Assembly (NCBI RefSeq): GCF_900112775.1
Contig: NZ_FOYZ01000002.1
Location: forward strand, 310,001 to 374,000
Reading direction: 5' to 3'
Origin: Anaeromicropila populeti
GTDB taxonomy: Bacteria; Bacillota; Clostridia; Lachnospirales; Lachnospiraceae
Length of the DNA: 64,000 nucleotides
Part shown: positions 8,150-16,133 of the stretch, piece by piece
How positions within the stretch are numbered: the first letter of the stretch is position 1
How the letters are laid out: each line of letters opens with the position of its first letter
Notes under the pieces: model-generated
Database searches by the model: none
What the model saw: only the letters and a program-made list of their open reading frames with translations
What the model was told of the DNA's origin: nothing
Position numbers and translations under genes: made by a program

Positions 8150-9502
8150 ATGGCAAATAATAATGTGTATGATATGACAAAGGGAAAAGAGTTTCCTTTA
8201 TTAATGAAATTTGCATACCCAATGTTAATTGGAAATGTGTTTCAGCAGCTTTATAATATGGCTGATTCTATCATTGTGGGTAAGTTTGTGGGAACAGATG
8301 CTTTGGCTGCTGTAGGAGCATCTGGTTCTCTTCATTTCTTCTTTTTTTCTCTATGTATGGGAATGGCAACTGGGGTGGGTATATTAATTTCGCAGTATTT
8401 TGGAGCAAAACAAGAAAAAGAAATTAGAAAAGCAATTGCCAATTCAATTTACCTAATCTTGGCAGCGGGTTTGCTCATGAGCAGTCTGAGTGTGCTGTTT
8501 TCTAGAAATATTTTGGTTGCGTTAAACACACCAGACAATATTTTAAAGGATGCCCTAATCTATATGAGGATTGTATGTGGAGGTATTCTTGCAGTAGCTT
8601 CCTATAATGCGGTTTCGGCCATTCTAAGGGCACTGGGGGATTCCAGAACGCCCCTTATGTTTTTGGTTTTTGCAAGTTTGGTAAATATTCTGCTTGATTT
8701 ACTGTTTGTATGCGTGCTTCACTGGGGTGTAGCTGGTGCAGGGATTGCAACAGTGATGTCCCAGGCATTAGCGGCAATTACCTGTATTATCTATGCTGTA
8801 TATAAAAATCCATATTTTAAAATTAGCAAAAGGGACATGAAATTTGAAAAAAATATTATTTTAAAAAGTATTAAGATAGGCATTCCAGTTGCAGCGCAGT
8901 CAGCATTTATATCCATTTCCTGTGTGGTTTTACAGCGAGTCGTAAATACCTTTGGGGATGATGTAATGGCGGCATATACGGCAACCCTTCGGATTGAACA
9001 ATTAATTCAGCAGCCGTTTAATTCCCTTTGTGCAGCTGTTTCTACTTTTTCTGGTCAGAATATTGGGGCAAAAAAAGTTGACAGGGTTTGCAAAGGTTTT
9101 CACAAAAGTGTTATCATTGTGATTGTATTTAGTTTCGCCATGCTGGTTGTGATGCAGTTTACAAGCAGTGGCATTATGCGGCTGTTTGTAGATAAAGAAA
9201 AAGTAATTGATTTTGGCAGTACCGCTTTAAAGATCACAAGCTGCTTTTATTTCCCACTTGGAATGATATACGTGGCAAGGGGGCTGCTGAATGGAGTGGG
9301 AGATGCTTCCTATGCTATGATGGTAGGATTAGTTGAAGTATTTGGAAGAGTTGTATTTTCAACTGTTTTAGTTTCAATTCCAGTAATCGGAGTATGGGGA
9401 ATCTGGTATACTTCAGGTTTAACATGGTTGATTACAGGGCTGTTTAGTTTTATCCGGTATAAGCAGGGGAAGTGGAAAGAACTTTCATTAATCTATAGCT
9501 AA
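8150..9502 (+). CDS. MATE family efflux transporter (second copy)
   Basis: 450 residues, about 12 membrane segments. Conserved start: MTKGKEFPLLMKFAYPMLIGNVFQQLYNMADSIIVGKFVG. Other MATE features are QYFGAKQEKEIRKA and the second-half repeat FNSLCAAVSTFSGQNIGAKK. This subgroup is abundant in clostridia and distinct in sequence from the MATE at 3706-5070. RBS AAGGAG at 8140-8145. It begins 23 nt after the GH26 gene, so the two are probably one operon; whether it moves a sugar derivative or a drug is unknown. Confidence 0.87.
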   Translation: MANNNVYDMTKGKEFPLLMKFAYPMLIGNVFQQLYNMADSIIVGKFVGTDALAAVGASGSLHFFFFSLCMGMATGVGILISQYFGAKQEKEIRKAIANSIYLILAAGLLMSSLSVLFSRNILVALNTPDNILKDALIYMRIVCGGILAVASYNAVSAILRALGDSRTPLMFLVFASLVNILLDLLFVCVLHWGVAGAGIATVMSQALAAITCIIYAVYKNPYFKISKRDMKFEKNIILKSIKIGIPVAAQSAFISISCVVLQRVVNTFGDDVMAAYTATLRIEQLIQQPFNSLCAAVSTFSGQNIGAKKVDRVCKGFHKSVIIVIVFSFAMLVVMQFTSSGIMRLFVDKEKVIDFGSTALKITSCFYFPLGMIYVARGLLNGVGDASYAMMVGLVEVFGRVVFSTVLVSIPVIGVWGIWYTSGLTWLITGLFSFIRYKQGKWKELSLIYS

Positions 9503-9569
9503 TTTTTTGGGGGTAGGGTATAATGGTACCAGTAAAAGTAACTAACATATGAGATAGGGGAAGTAAAAG

Positions 9570-10430
9570 ATGAAAATAGATTCTATATTTTTAAAGAAAA
9601 AACCTGTATTATCTTTTGAAATATTTCCACCAAAAAGGGATACGGCAATACAAAGCATTGATGAGACATTGGCTATTTTGTGTGAACTTAATCCAGATTT
9701 TATTAGTGTAACATTTGGTGCAGGTGGAAGTGTTACCAATAACCTAACAGTAGAGCTTGCTAAAAAAATCAAACAGGAGTATCACATAGAGCCATTGGTG
9801 CATTTGACCTGTTTAAATCATTCTAAGGCGGAAATACAACAGATTCTCCAACAGCTTCAAGAGGCTGAGATTGAAAATATACTGGCACTACGAGGAGACC
9901 GGAATCCAGATGTAGAGCCGAAGCAGGATTTTTGCTATGCCAGTGACCTGATTCAGTATATTAAAGAGTATGGTGACTTTTCAATTAGTGGGGCGTGCTA
10001 TCCAGAATGTCATTTAGAATCCAAGAACCGGATTGAAGATATCCATAATTTGAAGAAAAAGGTGGATAGCGGAGCAAATCATTTGATTTCACAGCTGTTT
10101 TTTGATAATACTATATTTTATTCCTATATGGAAAATTGTAAAATTGCAGGGATAGAGGTTCCTGTAGAAGCAGGTATTATGCCAGTTGTGAATAAAGCAC
10201 AGATAGAACGGATGGTATCCCTGTGTGGGGCATCCCTTCCTGAAAAGTTTAAAAGAATTATGCAGAAATATGAGGACAAAAAAGAAGCACTATTTGATGC
10301 AGGTATGGTATATGCAATCAATCAGATTGTGGATCTGCTTGCTCATGATGTGGATGGGATTCATATTTTCACCATGAACAACCCTGTTGTAGCAAAAAGA
10401 ATTTGTGATGGAATAAAAAATCTAGTATAG
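9570..10430 (+). CDS. metF: Methylenetetrahydrofolate reductase
   Basis: 286 residues, about the usual length for bacterial MetF. It reduces 5,10-methylene-THF to 5-methyl-THF using FAD, feeding methionine synthesis or the acetyl-CoA pathway. Motifs seen: PVLSFEIFPPKRD with the conserved Glu at the N-terminus, FISVTFGAGGSV, HLTCLNHS, ILALRGDRNPD and a C-terminal DGIHIFTMNNP. RBS AGGGGAAG precedes the ATG. A TATAAT at 9519-9524 could be its -10 box, though no good -35 was found. It seems to be transcribed alone and ends at a terminator. Confidence 0.93.
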   Translation: MKIDSIFLKKKPVLSFEIFPPKRDTAIQSIDETLAILCELNPDFISVTFGAGGSVTNNLTVELAKKIKQEYHIEPLVHLTCLNHSKAEIQQILQQLQEAEIENILALRGDRNPDVEPKQDFCYASDLIQYIKEYGDFSISGACYPECHLESKNRIEDIHNLKKKVDSGANHLISQLFFDNTIFYSYMENCKIAGIEVPVEAGIMPVVNKAQIERMVSLCGASLPEKFKRIMQKYEDKKEALFDAGMVYAINQIVDLLAHDVDGIHIFTMNNPVVAKRICDGIKNLV

Positions 10431-10449
10431 AAAAAGAAATTAGTAGAAT

Positions 10450-10493
10450 AGAAAAAGGGCGTGTGCTAACTATAGAAGCAGCGCTCTTTTTCT
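10450..10493 (+). terminator. Intrinsic terminator after metF
   Basis: AGAAAAAGGGCG and the downstream CGCTCTTTTTCT pair around an imperfect upper stem, ending in a T-rich tail. It lies about 20 nt after the metF stop. Confidence 0.75.
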
Positions 10494-10553
10494 ATTTAGT
10501 TATGTAAAAATATTTAATGCGGTGTAAAGTAAATAAATTTTTATAATAAAGAC

Positions 10554-10588
10554 TTGACGCTATAAGTAATATGTGTTATAGTACATAT
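10554..10588 (+). promoter_or_regulatory. Promoter of the small heat-shock gene with overlapping dyad
   Basis: TTGACG (10554-10559), 17-nt spacer and TATAGT (10577-10582) form a near-consensus housekeeping promoter. A perfect inverted repeat, ATATGT-N8-ACATAT (10569-10588), is centred on the -10 box, the expected place for a repressor site. It matches neither the CIRCE (HrcA) nor the CtsR heptad pattern. Confidence 0.7.
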
Positions 10589-10632
10589 ATAACAAGTAAA
10601 ACAGATTTAAAAGTAAAAAGGAGGAATATGTT

Positions 10633-11064
10633 ATGTTACTACCAAGTATGTTGCAAGATAATTTTGTAGATGATGTGTTTCAGGATTTCTTTTCTTTTCC
10701 TTTTAAACTGAAAGGAAATTTTTCTGGTATGATGAAGACAGATGTGAAAGAGACAGGTGATCAGTATCAGCTGGATATAGAACTTCCAGGGTATGCAAAG
10801 GAAGACATTAAGGCAGAACTTAAAAATGGATATTTAAGCATTAGTGCAAAGAAGGAAGAGGAGCATACTGAAAAGAATGAGAATGGTAAATACATTTGTC
10901 AAGAAAGATATACAGGACAATGCCAAAGAAGATTTTATGTTGGGGAACATATTACCCAAGAGGATATTAAGGCTAGTTTTGAAAATGGTATTTTAAAAGT
11001 AGTGGTTCCTAAACAGGAAGTAAAAGAAAAACTGGAAGAAAGCAGATATATTGCAATTGAATAA
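10633..11064 (+). CDS. Hsp20/alpha-crystallin family small heat-shock protein
   Basis: 143 residues. A short N-terminal arm (LLPSMLQDNFVDDVFQDFFSFPF) precedes an alpha-crystallin domain: VKETGDQYQLDIELPGYAKEDIKAELKNGYLSISAKKEEE, then RRFYVGEHITQEDIKASFENGILKVVVPKQE. The C-terminal tail lacks a clear IxI motif. Small heat-shock proteins hold unfolding proteins in the cytoplasm as oligomers without ATP. RBS AGGAGGAA. Single-gene unit with its own promoter and terminator; the dyad over the promoter suggests a dedicated repressor. Confidence 0.93.
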   Translation: MLLPSMLQDNFVDDVFQDFFSFPFKLKGNFSGMMKTDVKETGDQYQLDIELPGYAKEDIKAELKNGYLSISAKKEEEHTEKNENGKYICQERYTGQCQRRFYVGEHITQEDIKASFENGILKVVVPKQEVKEKLEESRYIAIE

Positions 11065-11071
11065 AAGAGAG

Positions 11072-11108
11072 AAGGCTGTTGCACATGGATTATTGTGCAG
11101 CAGCTTTT
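11072..11108 (+). terminator. Intrinsic terminator after the hsp20 gene
   Basis: A stem of about 14 bp, including two G-U pairs (11072-11085 with 11094-11107), an 8-nt loop and a run of Ts. Confidence 0.88.
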
Positions 11109-11130
11109 TAAGTTTGCAGTCAAAAAGAAC

Positions 11131-11159
11131 TTGACAAAGAACAAATACTAGTATAGTAT
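11131..11159 (+). promoter_or_regulatory. Promoter of the T-box-pheST operon
   Basis: A consensus -35 TTGACA (11131-11136) is followed by TAGTAT (11154-11159) at 17 nt or TATAGT (11152-11157) at 15 nt. It lies about 30-50 nt before the conserved T-box start. Confidence 0.6.
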
Positions 11160-11187
11160 GAAAAATAAATAAAAATTGTTAAAAACT

Positions 11188-11435
11188 GCGAAAGTGATTA
11201 AGTAGTCTATGCTTTCCTGACAGGAAAATACATCACCGGCTGAGAGTGTATACAGGTTCAGGTATAGAATGAAATTCGGCACTGGAGTTACTCATAAAAT
11301 ATAATTTTTTATTATAGAAGATGAGTCGGAATACACCGTTATTGTACTGAGGAGCTTGTTTACAGAAACTATGTAATACAGGTTTAAACTTGGGTGGTAT
11401 CACGAACTTTCGTCCCTATGGATGGAGGTTTTTTT
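11188..11435 (+). ncRNA. T-box riboswitch (tRNA-Phe sensing)
   Basis: Landmarks of a T-box leader are present in order. AGTGATTAAGTAGT starts stem I, and GAGAG is the GA motif. A specifier region contains UUC (11275-11277), a Phe codon. The T-box core TGGGTGGTATCACG is at about 11393-11406. An intrinsic terminator follows at 11407-11435 (CTTTCGTCC pairing with GGATGGAGG, then T run). Uncharged tRNA-Phe would stabilise the antiterminator and allow transcription of pheS and pheT just downstream. The UUC specifier agrees with the genes controlled. Confidence 0.93.
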
Positions 11436-11542
11436 ATTTGCAAGAAATACGGAGTAATTATCTGCAAATAACAGGCACCCCATATAACAATGGGAAATTC
11501 CGAACAGCTAGTACAGATTGAAATTGAAACAGGAGGTATAAC

Positions 11543-12586
11543 ATGTATAATAAACTAAACGAAATCAAGGCTGATTTTGATGAAGCAATTACAAAAGTAC
11601 AGAGTAAAGATGAGTTAGAACAGCTGAGAATTAATTATCTCGGTAAAAAAGGAATTGTCACAGAACTTTTAAAGGGCTTAAAAAATCTAGATGCAGCAGA
11701 GAAGAAGGTAGCAGGAAAAGAAGTTAATCTTGTAAAAAATTCCATTGAGGAAGCACTGATTACAAATGGCAAGAGAATTGAAGAGGAAGCTTTGCTAAAT
11801 AGTATTGCCTCAGCAGAGAAGTTTGACTATTCCATACCTTCTAAACTGAACACAGGCTCATTACATCCGATTACTATAATTCAGAGGCAGATTGAAGATA
11901 TATTTAAGAGTATGGGATTTATTATTGAAGATGGATTGGAAGTGCAGACAGAATACAATAACTTTGAGGCAGTAAACATTCCAAAGCATCATCCAGCAAG
12001 AGATATGCAGGATACCTATTATTTGGAAAACGGACAGTTATTAAAGACACATACTTCTGCGGCTCAAAATGCAATTATGAAAAAATATGGGGCACCAAAG
12101 CCAGGGGAAACCTTAAAGGTGCTATTTCCAGGAAGATGTTTTAGAAATGAGAATATTGATGCTTGCCATGAAAATACATTTTTTCAAATGGAAGGAATGA
12201 TGATTGGAGAAAATATCTCGATATCCAATTTAATATATTTTATGAAGGTTTTATTATCAGAGGTTTTTCAAAGAGATGTAAAGGTTCGCTTAAGACCAGG
12301 ATTTTTCCCATTTGTAGAACCAGGATTTGAATTAGATGTTAACTGCCTTATTTGTGGTGGAGAAGGCTGTTCTACGTGTAAGCAGTCAGGATGGCTGGAG
12401 TTACTTCCATGCGGTATGATTCATCCAAATGTATTAGAGATGGGTGGAATCGATTCAGATAAATATACAGGATTTGCGTTCGGGCTGGGATTGACAAGAT
12501 TAGCAATGATGAAATATGAAATTAAGGATATTCGTGTATTTAATAGTGCAAATCTGAAAGCGTTAAAGCAGTTTTCGAAGAAATAA
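11543..12586 (+). CDS. pheS: Phenylalanyl-tRNA synthetase alpha subunit
   Basis: 347 residues, normal length. An N-terminal coiled-coil arm (about 1-90) is followed by the class II catalytic core: HPARDMQDTYYL, motif 2 PGRCFRNENIDACHENTFFQMEG and motif 3 GFAFGLGLTRLAM. A Cys-rich insert (CLICGGEGCSTCKQSGW) found in many PheS proteins is present. With PheT it forms the (alpha-beta)2 enzyme that charges tRNA-Phe. RBS AGGAGG at 11531-11536. Regulated by the T-box upstream; pheT follows after 12 nt. Confidence 0.97.
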   Translation: MYNKLNEIKADFDEAITKVQSKDELEQLRINYLGKKGIVTELLKGLKNLDAAEKKVAGKEVNLVKNSIEEALITNGKRIEEEALLNSIASAEKFDYSIPSKLNTGSLHPITIIQRQIEDIFKSMGFIIEDGLEVQTEYNNFEAVNIPKHHPARDMQDTYYLENGQLLKTHTSAAQNAIMKKYGAPKPGETLKVLFPGRCFRNENIDACHENTFFQMEGMMIGENISISNLIYFMKVLLSEVFQRDVKVRLRPGFFPFVEPGFELDVNCLICGGEGCSTCKQSGWLELLPCGMIHPNVLEMGGIDSDKYTGFAFGLGLTRLAMMKYEIKDIRVFNSANLKALKQFSKK

Positions 12587-12598
12587 GGAGGTTTAATT

Positions 12599-14977
12599 AT
12601 GCTAATATCAATGAATTGGATTTCAGATTTTACAGATTTGTCTGGAATAGATTATAAAGAATTAATCGGAAGATTTACATTGTCTACTGCTGAAGTAGAA
12701 GATATTTATGAAGTTGGCAGAAATGTCAATAATGTAGTGGTAGGAGAGATTTTGGAAATAGCTGATCATCCTAAGTCAAAGAAATTACATTTATTAAAAG
12801 TAAATGTAGGAGATGAAATTGTGGACTGCGTTTGTGGAGCACCAAATGTTTTTGTGGGTGCCTATGTTCCATTTGCAAAAGTAGGAGGAATGGTAGGCAC
12901 TTTAGAAATTAAAAGTGCGGAAATTGCGGGTTGCCTAAGTAATGGTATGTGTTGCTCTGAAAAGGAACTGGGAATTAGTGAAGATAATTCTGGCCTTATG
13001 ATATTAAGTAAGGAGTATAATCCAGGTACAGATATTAAGTCATTTATGCAGTTGGAAGATACAGTTTTTGAAGTGGATAATAAATCATTAACTAACAGAC
13101 CCGATCTCTGGGGACACTATGGAATTGCAAGAGAAATTTCTGTATTAACAAAACGCCCGTTAAAGCCATTAGATGTATTTGAAACAGAAGAATATGATTC
13201 TCTTGATAAAATTTCAGTGGAGGTACAAAGCGATAAGGTTTATCGTTATTCCAGCATAAGTATTGCTAATATTACAAAAAAAGTATCACCAGTAAACATG
13301 AAAATTCGTTTAACGTATTGTGGAATTCGTCCAATCAGCTTATTAGTAGATTTGACAAATTATCTTATGCTTGAATTGGGTCAGCCAATGCATGCCTTTG
13401 ATAATTCTATTGTAAAAGAAATCGTTGTAAAGAATTTTGAAAATACATTTGCTTTTTCTACCTTAGATGATATTGAGCGGACGATAGAGCCAGAAACAGT
13501 TATGATTTGTAATGGAAGTGAACCAGTAGCCATTGCTGGTATAATGGGAGGAGCGTCTTCTCAAATTACAGAAGATACCACAACCGTTTTACTGGAATCT
13601 GCTAATTTTGATGGGGTTTCTGTCCGAAAATCAGCTGTTAAATTAGGACTTCGTACCGATGCAAGCTCCAGATATGAGAAAATTCTAGATCCAGAACTAA
13701 CGGTACCTGCAATCAAGCGTTTTCTAAAGCTGTTAGTATCCATTGATCCAGATGTAAAAGTAACGTCAGCATTAACAGACTGCTATGTGAAAAAGTATGA
13801 TTCGGTTACCATTGAATTTGACAAAAAATATGTAGATAAATATACTGGTATAGACATTAGTGCAGACCAAATTGAAGAAACCTTAACGGCACTGGGCTTT
13901 CATGTAACAAGAAATGAGGATGATTTTAAGGCTGTGGTACCATCCTACAGAGTAACAAAGGACGTAACCATTAAGGCAGATATTATAGAAGAAATCACCA
14001 GAATCTATGGTTATGATAACTTTGAATTAAAGTCAACCGCAAGTATGCTTAAGCCAGTTGAACCAATGTATCAGCGTGAAAATGAGTACAAAATGAAAAT
14101 GTATTTGGCAGAGCATTATGCAATGAATGAGGTTCACAGCTACATCTGGTACGATAATAAATTGAATAAGCAGCTTGGAATTGAAACAGATCGAAATGTA
14201 AAAATAATGAATTCGGAAATGGCAGATAACGATACCATTAAATCTACCATGATTCCTAGTCTTATTATTGGGGCGAGTAAGAACCTGGATACCTATTCTG
14301 ACGTAAGAATATTTGAAATTGGACGTGTTGTAAAAGGTCTTAAAAATGACGGATTATGTAATGAAAGAAAGCATTTAGGAATTTTACTGGCAAGTAAAGA
14401 AAAGTCAGAGAAGGAACTTTACTTCTTAATGAAAGAAGTATTAGAACAGCTGACAATGAATATTAAAAGCAGCCAGTTACACTATAGTGAAATAAGCGGT
14501 GAAGCTGTTCCAAGTTATGCCCATCCTGTGAATGTAGTAAATGTTTATTTAAATAATATAGAAATAGGATGCTTTGGTTGTATTCATCCGAAAATTGAGC
14601 AAAAAATTGATAAAAAAGTAAAGATGGTATTTGCTGAAATTGATTTGGAAAATTTTGAAGAGTACCTGCCAAAAGCAATGACCTTTGATGAGGTATCAAA
14701 ATACCCTGGAAGTACAGTTGATTTGAGTTTTCTTGTGGACAAAACCATGAAATACCAAGAACTGCAAAGTTATTTAAATCAATATGAAAATAAAAATTTA
14801 ATTCAGTACAGTTTTGTAGAAGCTTATGAAGATGCAAATGTGCTGAAAGATAAGAAGAGTATTACTGTTCGATTTGAATTTGGTTCCAAAGAGCGTACTT
14901 TGGAAAGTCAGGAAATCAATGATATGACAGCTGAAATACTTGATTTGTTGGGAAAAGAAGGAATTGGATTAAGATAA
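12599..14977 (+). CDS. pheT: Phenylalanyl-tRNA synthetase beta subunit
   Basis: 792 residues, the usual length. Domain order: an EMAP-like tRNA-binding domain (about 40-150: VVVGEILEIADHPKSKKLHLLKVNVG), B3/B4 editing region (about 200-390), B5 domain (about 400-475), catalytic-like core, and the ferredoxin-fold anticodon-binding domain at the end (KYPGSTVDLSFLVDKTMKYQEL ... VRFEFGSKERTLESQEINDM). The B3/B4 region edits mischarged Tyr-tRNA-Phe. RBS AAGGAGG. Second gene of the T-box operon, ending at a strong terminator. Confidence 0.97.
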   Translation: MLISMNWISDFTDLSGIDYKELIGRFTLSTAEVEDIYEVGRNVNNVVVGEILEIADHPKSKKLHLLKVNVGDEIVDCVCGAPNVFVGAYVPFAKVGGMVGTLEIKSAEIAGCLSNGMCCSEKELGISEDNSGLMILSKEYNPGTDIKSFMQLEDTVFEVDNKSLTNRPDLWGHYGIAREISVLTKRPLKPLDVFETEEYDSLDKISVEVQSDKVYRYSSISIANITKKVSPVNMKIRLTYCGIRPISLLVDLTNYLMLELGQPMHAFDNSIVKEIVVKNFENTFAFSTLDDIERTIEPETVMICNGSEPVAIAGIMGGASSQITEDTTTVLLESANFDGVSVRKSAVKLGLRTDASSRYEKILDPELTVPAIKRFLKLLVSIDPDVKVTSALTDCYVKKYDSVTIEFDKKYVDKYTGIDISADQIEETLTALGFHVTRNEDDFKAVVPSYRVTKDVTIKADIIEEITRIYGYDNFELKSTASMLKPVEPMYQRENEYKMKMYLAEHYAMNEVHSYIWYDNKLNKQLGIETDRNVKIMNSEMADNDTIKSTMIPSLIIGASKNLDTYSDVRIFEIGRVVKGLKNDGLCNERKHLGILLASKEKSEKELYFLMKEVLEQLTMNIKSSQLHYSEISGEAVPSYAHPVNVVNVYLNNIEIGCFGCIHPKIEQKIDKKVKMVFAEIDLENFEEYLPKAMTFDEVSKYPGSTVDLSFLVDKTMKYQELQSYLNQYENKNLIQYSFVEAYEDANVLKDKKSITVRFEFGSKERTLESQEINDMTAEILDLLGKEGIGLR

Positions 14978-14984
14978 GTGAATG

Positions 14985-15031
14985 ATAGGCAGCAGGAAAT
15001 TTGAAACGAATTTTCTGCTGCCTAGATTTTT
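14985..15031 (+). terminator. Intrinsic terminator after pheT
   Basis: TAGGCAGCAG and CTGCTGCCTA form the base of a stem of about 16 bp (14985-15001 with 15008-15024), followed by a T-rich tail. Confidence 0.85.
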
Positions 15032-15073
15032 GTGTGTCCCAAAAATGTTTTGCTAAAAATCTTTAAAAACCTC

Positions 15074-15132
15074 TTTACAAAAAAGCAAATAAAGCATATA
15101 CTATATACATAATATCAAAATGATACTAAGTA
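15074..15132 (+). promoter_or_regulatory. Promoter and operator of the NrtR-like regulator gene
   Basis: TTTACA (15074-15079), a 17-nt spacer and TATACT (15097-15102) form a good promoter, with transcription starting near 15109. Directly after it, 15112-15132 is a 21-bp element whose exact reverse complement occurs at 16095-16115 in front of the next operon. Its core is the dyad TATCA-N3-TGATA. A repressor bound here would block the start of transcription, consistent with autoregulation by the gene it precedes. Confidence 0.7.
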
Positions 15133-15148
15133 AGAGGGAATAGTGCAA

Positions 15149-16048
15149 ATGAGTAAGAAAAAACAGGAATCATTAGAAATGACCGAACAGGAGTTTCTTG
15201 AAAGCTATGACAGTTCCCAATATGAACGTCCTAGTGTTACCAATGATATCATTATACTTACCACAGAGAATAAGGAAGAAGAAAATATACGGAAGCTTCC
15301 AAGAAAGGGAATGCAGGTGTTACTGCTGAAGAGGAAGGAGCATCCAGAAAAGGGTTGCTATTCTATTCCAGGAGGGTTTGTGGATGTAAAGGAAGGCTTG
15401 ATGGAAGGGGCTTATCGAAAGCTTCAGGAGGAAACCGGAATAAAAAATGTTTATATTGAACAGCTGTACACTTTCGGAACTGTAGAACGAGATCCAAGAA
15501 CCAGGGTTATTACCGTGGCAAACATGGCTCTAGTTCCGAAAGAAAATATAGTAGTACAGGAAAATAACAAGTATGAAACTAATTGGTTTTGGATGGAAAA
15601 GAAACAGAAGGAGCAGGCCGAAACCAGCCACCACTTTGTACGGAAGTACCAATTAAGTCTTATTTCGGAAGACAATAAAGTTGTGATGGAATATGAAGTT
15701 ATGGAAAGGATCAAAAAGTCTATTTTACGAGAAAAGGAAGTTTCCTATCAATTGCTGGAAGAGAGTACCCATCGACTGGCATTTGATCATTATTCCATTT
15801 TAGATCATGCCATAAGCAGATTGCGTAATAAGGTGGAGTATACACCAATCGCAGTATATTTGCTTCCACCGCTGTTTACAGTTAAAGAACTGCAATATGT
15901 GTATGAGGCAATTCTGGGAAGAGAAATTACTAATTTCAGAAGAAAAATTGGAGATATGATAGTGGAAACGGATGAAATAATAGAAGGAAGGCCATTTCGC
16001 CCTGCACAAGTATATAAGTTTAATGAAAATTGGGAACATGAGTTTTAA
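15149..16048 (+). CDS. NrtR-like regulator: degenerate Nudix domain plus winged helix
   Basis: About 299 residues from ATG 15149 (an upstream in-frame GTG at 15143 sits too close to the AGAGGG site). Residues about 30-170 are a Nudix domain with the box GGFVDVKEGLMEGAYRKLQEETG. The usual REUXEE is RKLQEE, so one metal-binding Glu is replaced by Lys and hydrolysis may be lost. Residues about 215-299 form the winged-helix domain typical of NrtR (YTPIAVYLLPPLFTVKELQYVYEAILGREITNFRRKIGDM ... GRPFRPAQVYKFN). NrtR proteins are repressors of NAD-related genes that sense ADP-ribose-type ligands. Here the neighbours are not NAD genes but a J/pseudokinase, vWA, PurA-like and CoiA-like set. An identical operator lies before both transcription units, so it probably represses itself and them. 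Confidence 0.83.
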   Translation: MSKKKQESLEMTEQEFLESYDSSQYERPSVTNDIIILTTENKEEENIRKLPRKGMQVLLLKRKEHPEKGCYSIPGGFVDVKEGLMEGAYRKLQEETGIKNVYIEQLYTFGTVERDPRTRVITVANMALVPKENIVVQENNKYETNWFWMEKKQKEQAETSHHFVRKYQLSLISEDNKVVMEYEVMERIKKSILREKEVSYQLLEESTHRLAFDHYSILDHAISRLRNKVEYTPIAVYLLPPLFTVKELQYVYEAILGREITNFRRKIGDMIVETDEIIEGRPFRPAQVYKFNENWEHEF

Positions 16049-16053
16049 AAAAA

Positions 16054-16081
16054 GGCTGTTGCAAACATATTTGCAGCAGAC
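16054..16081 (+). terminator. Weak terminator-like hairpin after the NrtR-like gene
   Basis: CTGTTGCAAA and TTTGCAGCAG pair around a 5-nt loop. The following T-rich stretch is interrupted (ACTTATTT), so termination may be partial. Confidence 0.5.
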
Positions 16082-16094
16082 TTATTTAAAAACA

Positions 16095-16118
16095 TACTTA
16101 GTATCATTTTGATATAAA
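16095..16118 (+). promoter_or_regulatory. Second copy of the operator, overlapping the promoter of the J-pseudokinase operon
   Basis: 16095-16115 is the exact reverse complement of 15112-15132 (21 of 21 bases), with dyad core TATCATTTTGATA. It overlaps an extended -10 box (TGATATAAA, 16110-16118). The gene at 16134 follows after a GGAGGTG ribosome binding site. Binding here would directly occlude the polymerase. Confidence 0.75.
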
Positions 16119-16133
16119 GTCGGAGGTGAAAAC

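Noticed and set aside
9503-9569. SAM riboswitch before metF
   Set aside because: The gap is only 67 nt with no recognisable SAM-riboswitch elements.
15112-16115. Mobile-element origin for the inverted 21-bp repeats flanking the NrtR-like gene
   Set aside because: The repeats each sit on a promoter, contain a regulator-type dyad, have no target duplication and enclose no transposase.
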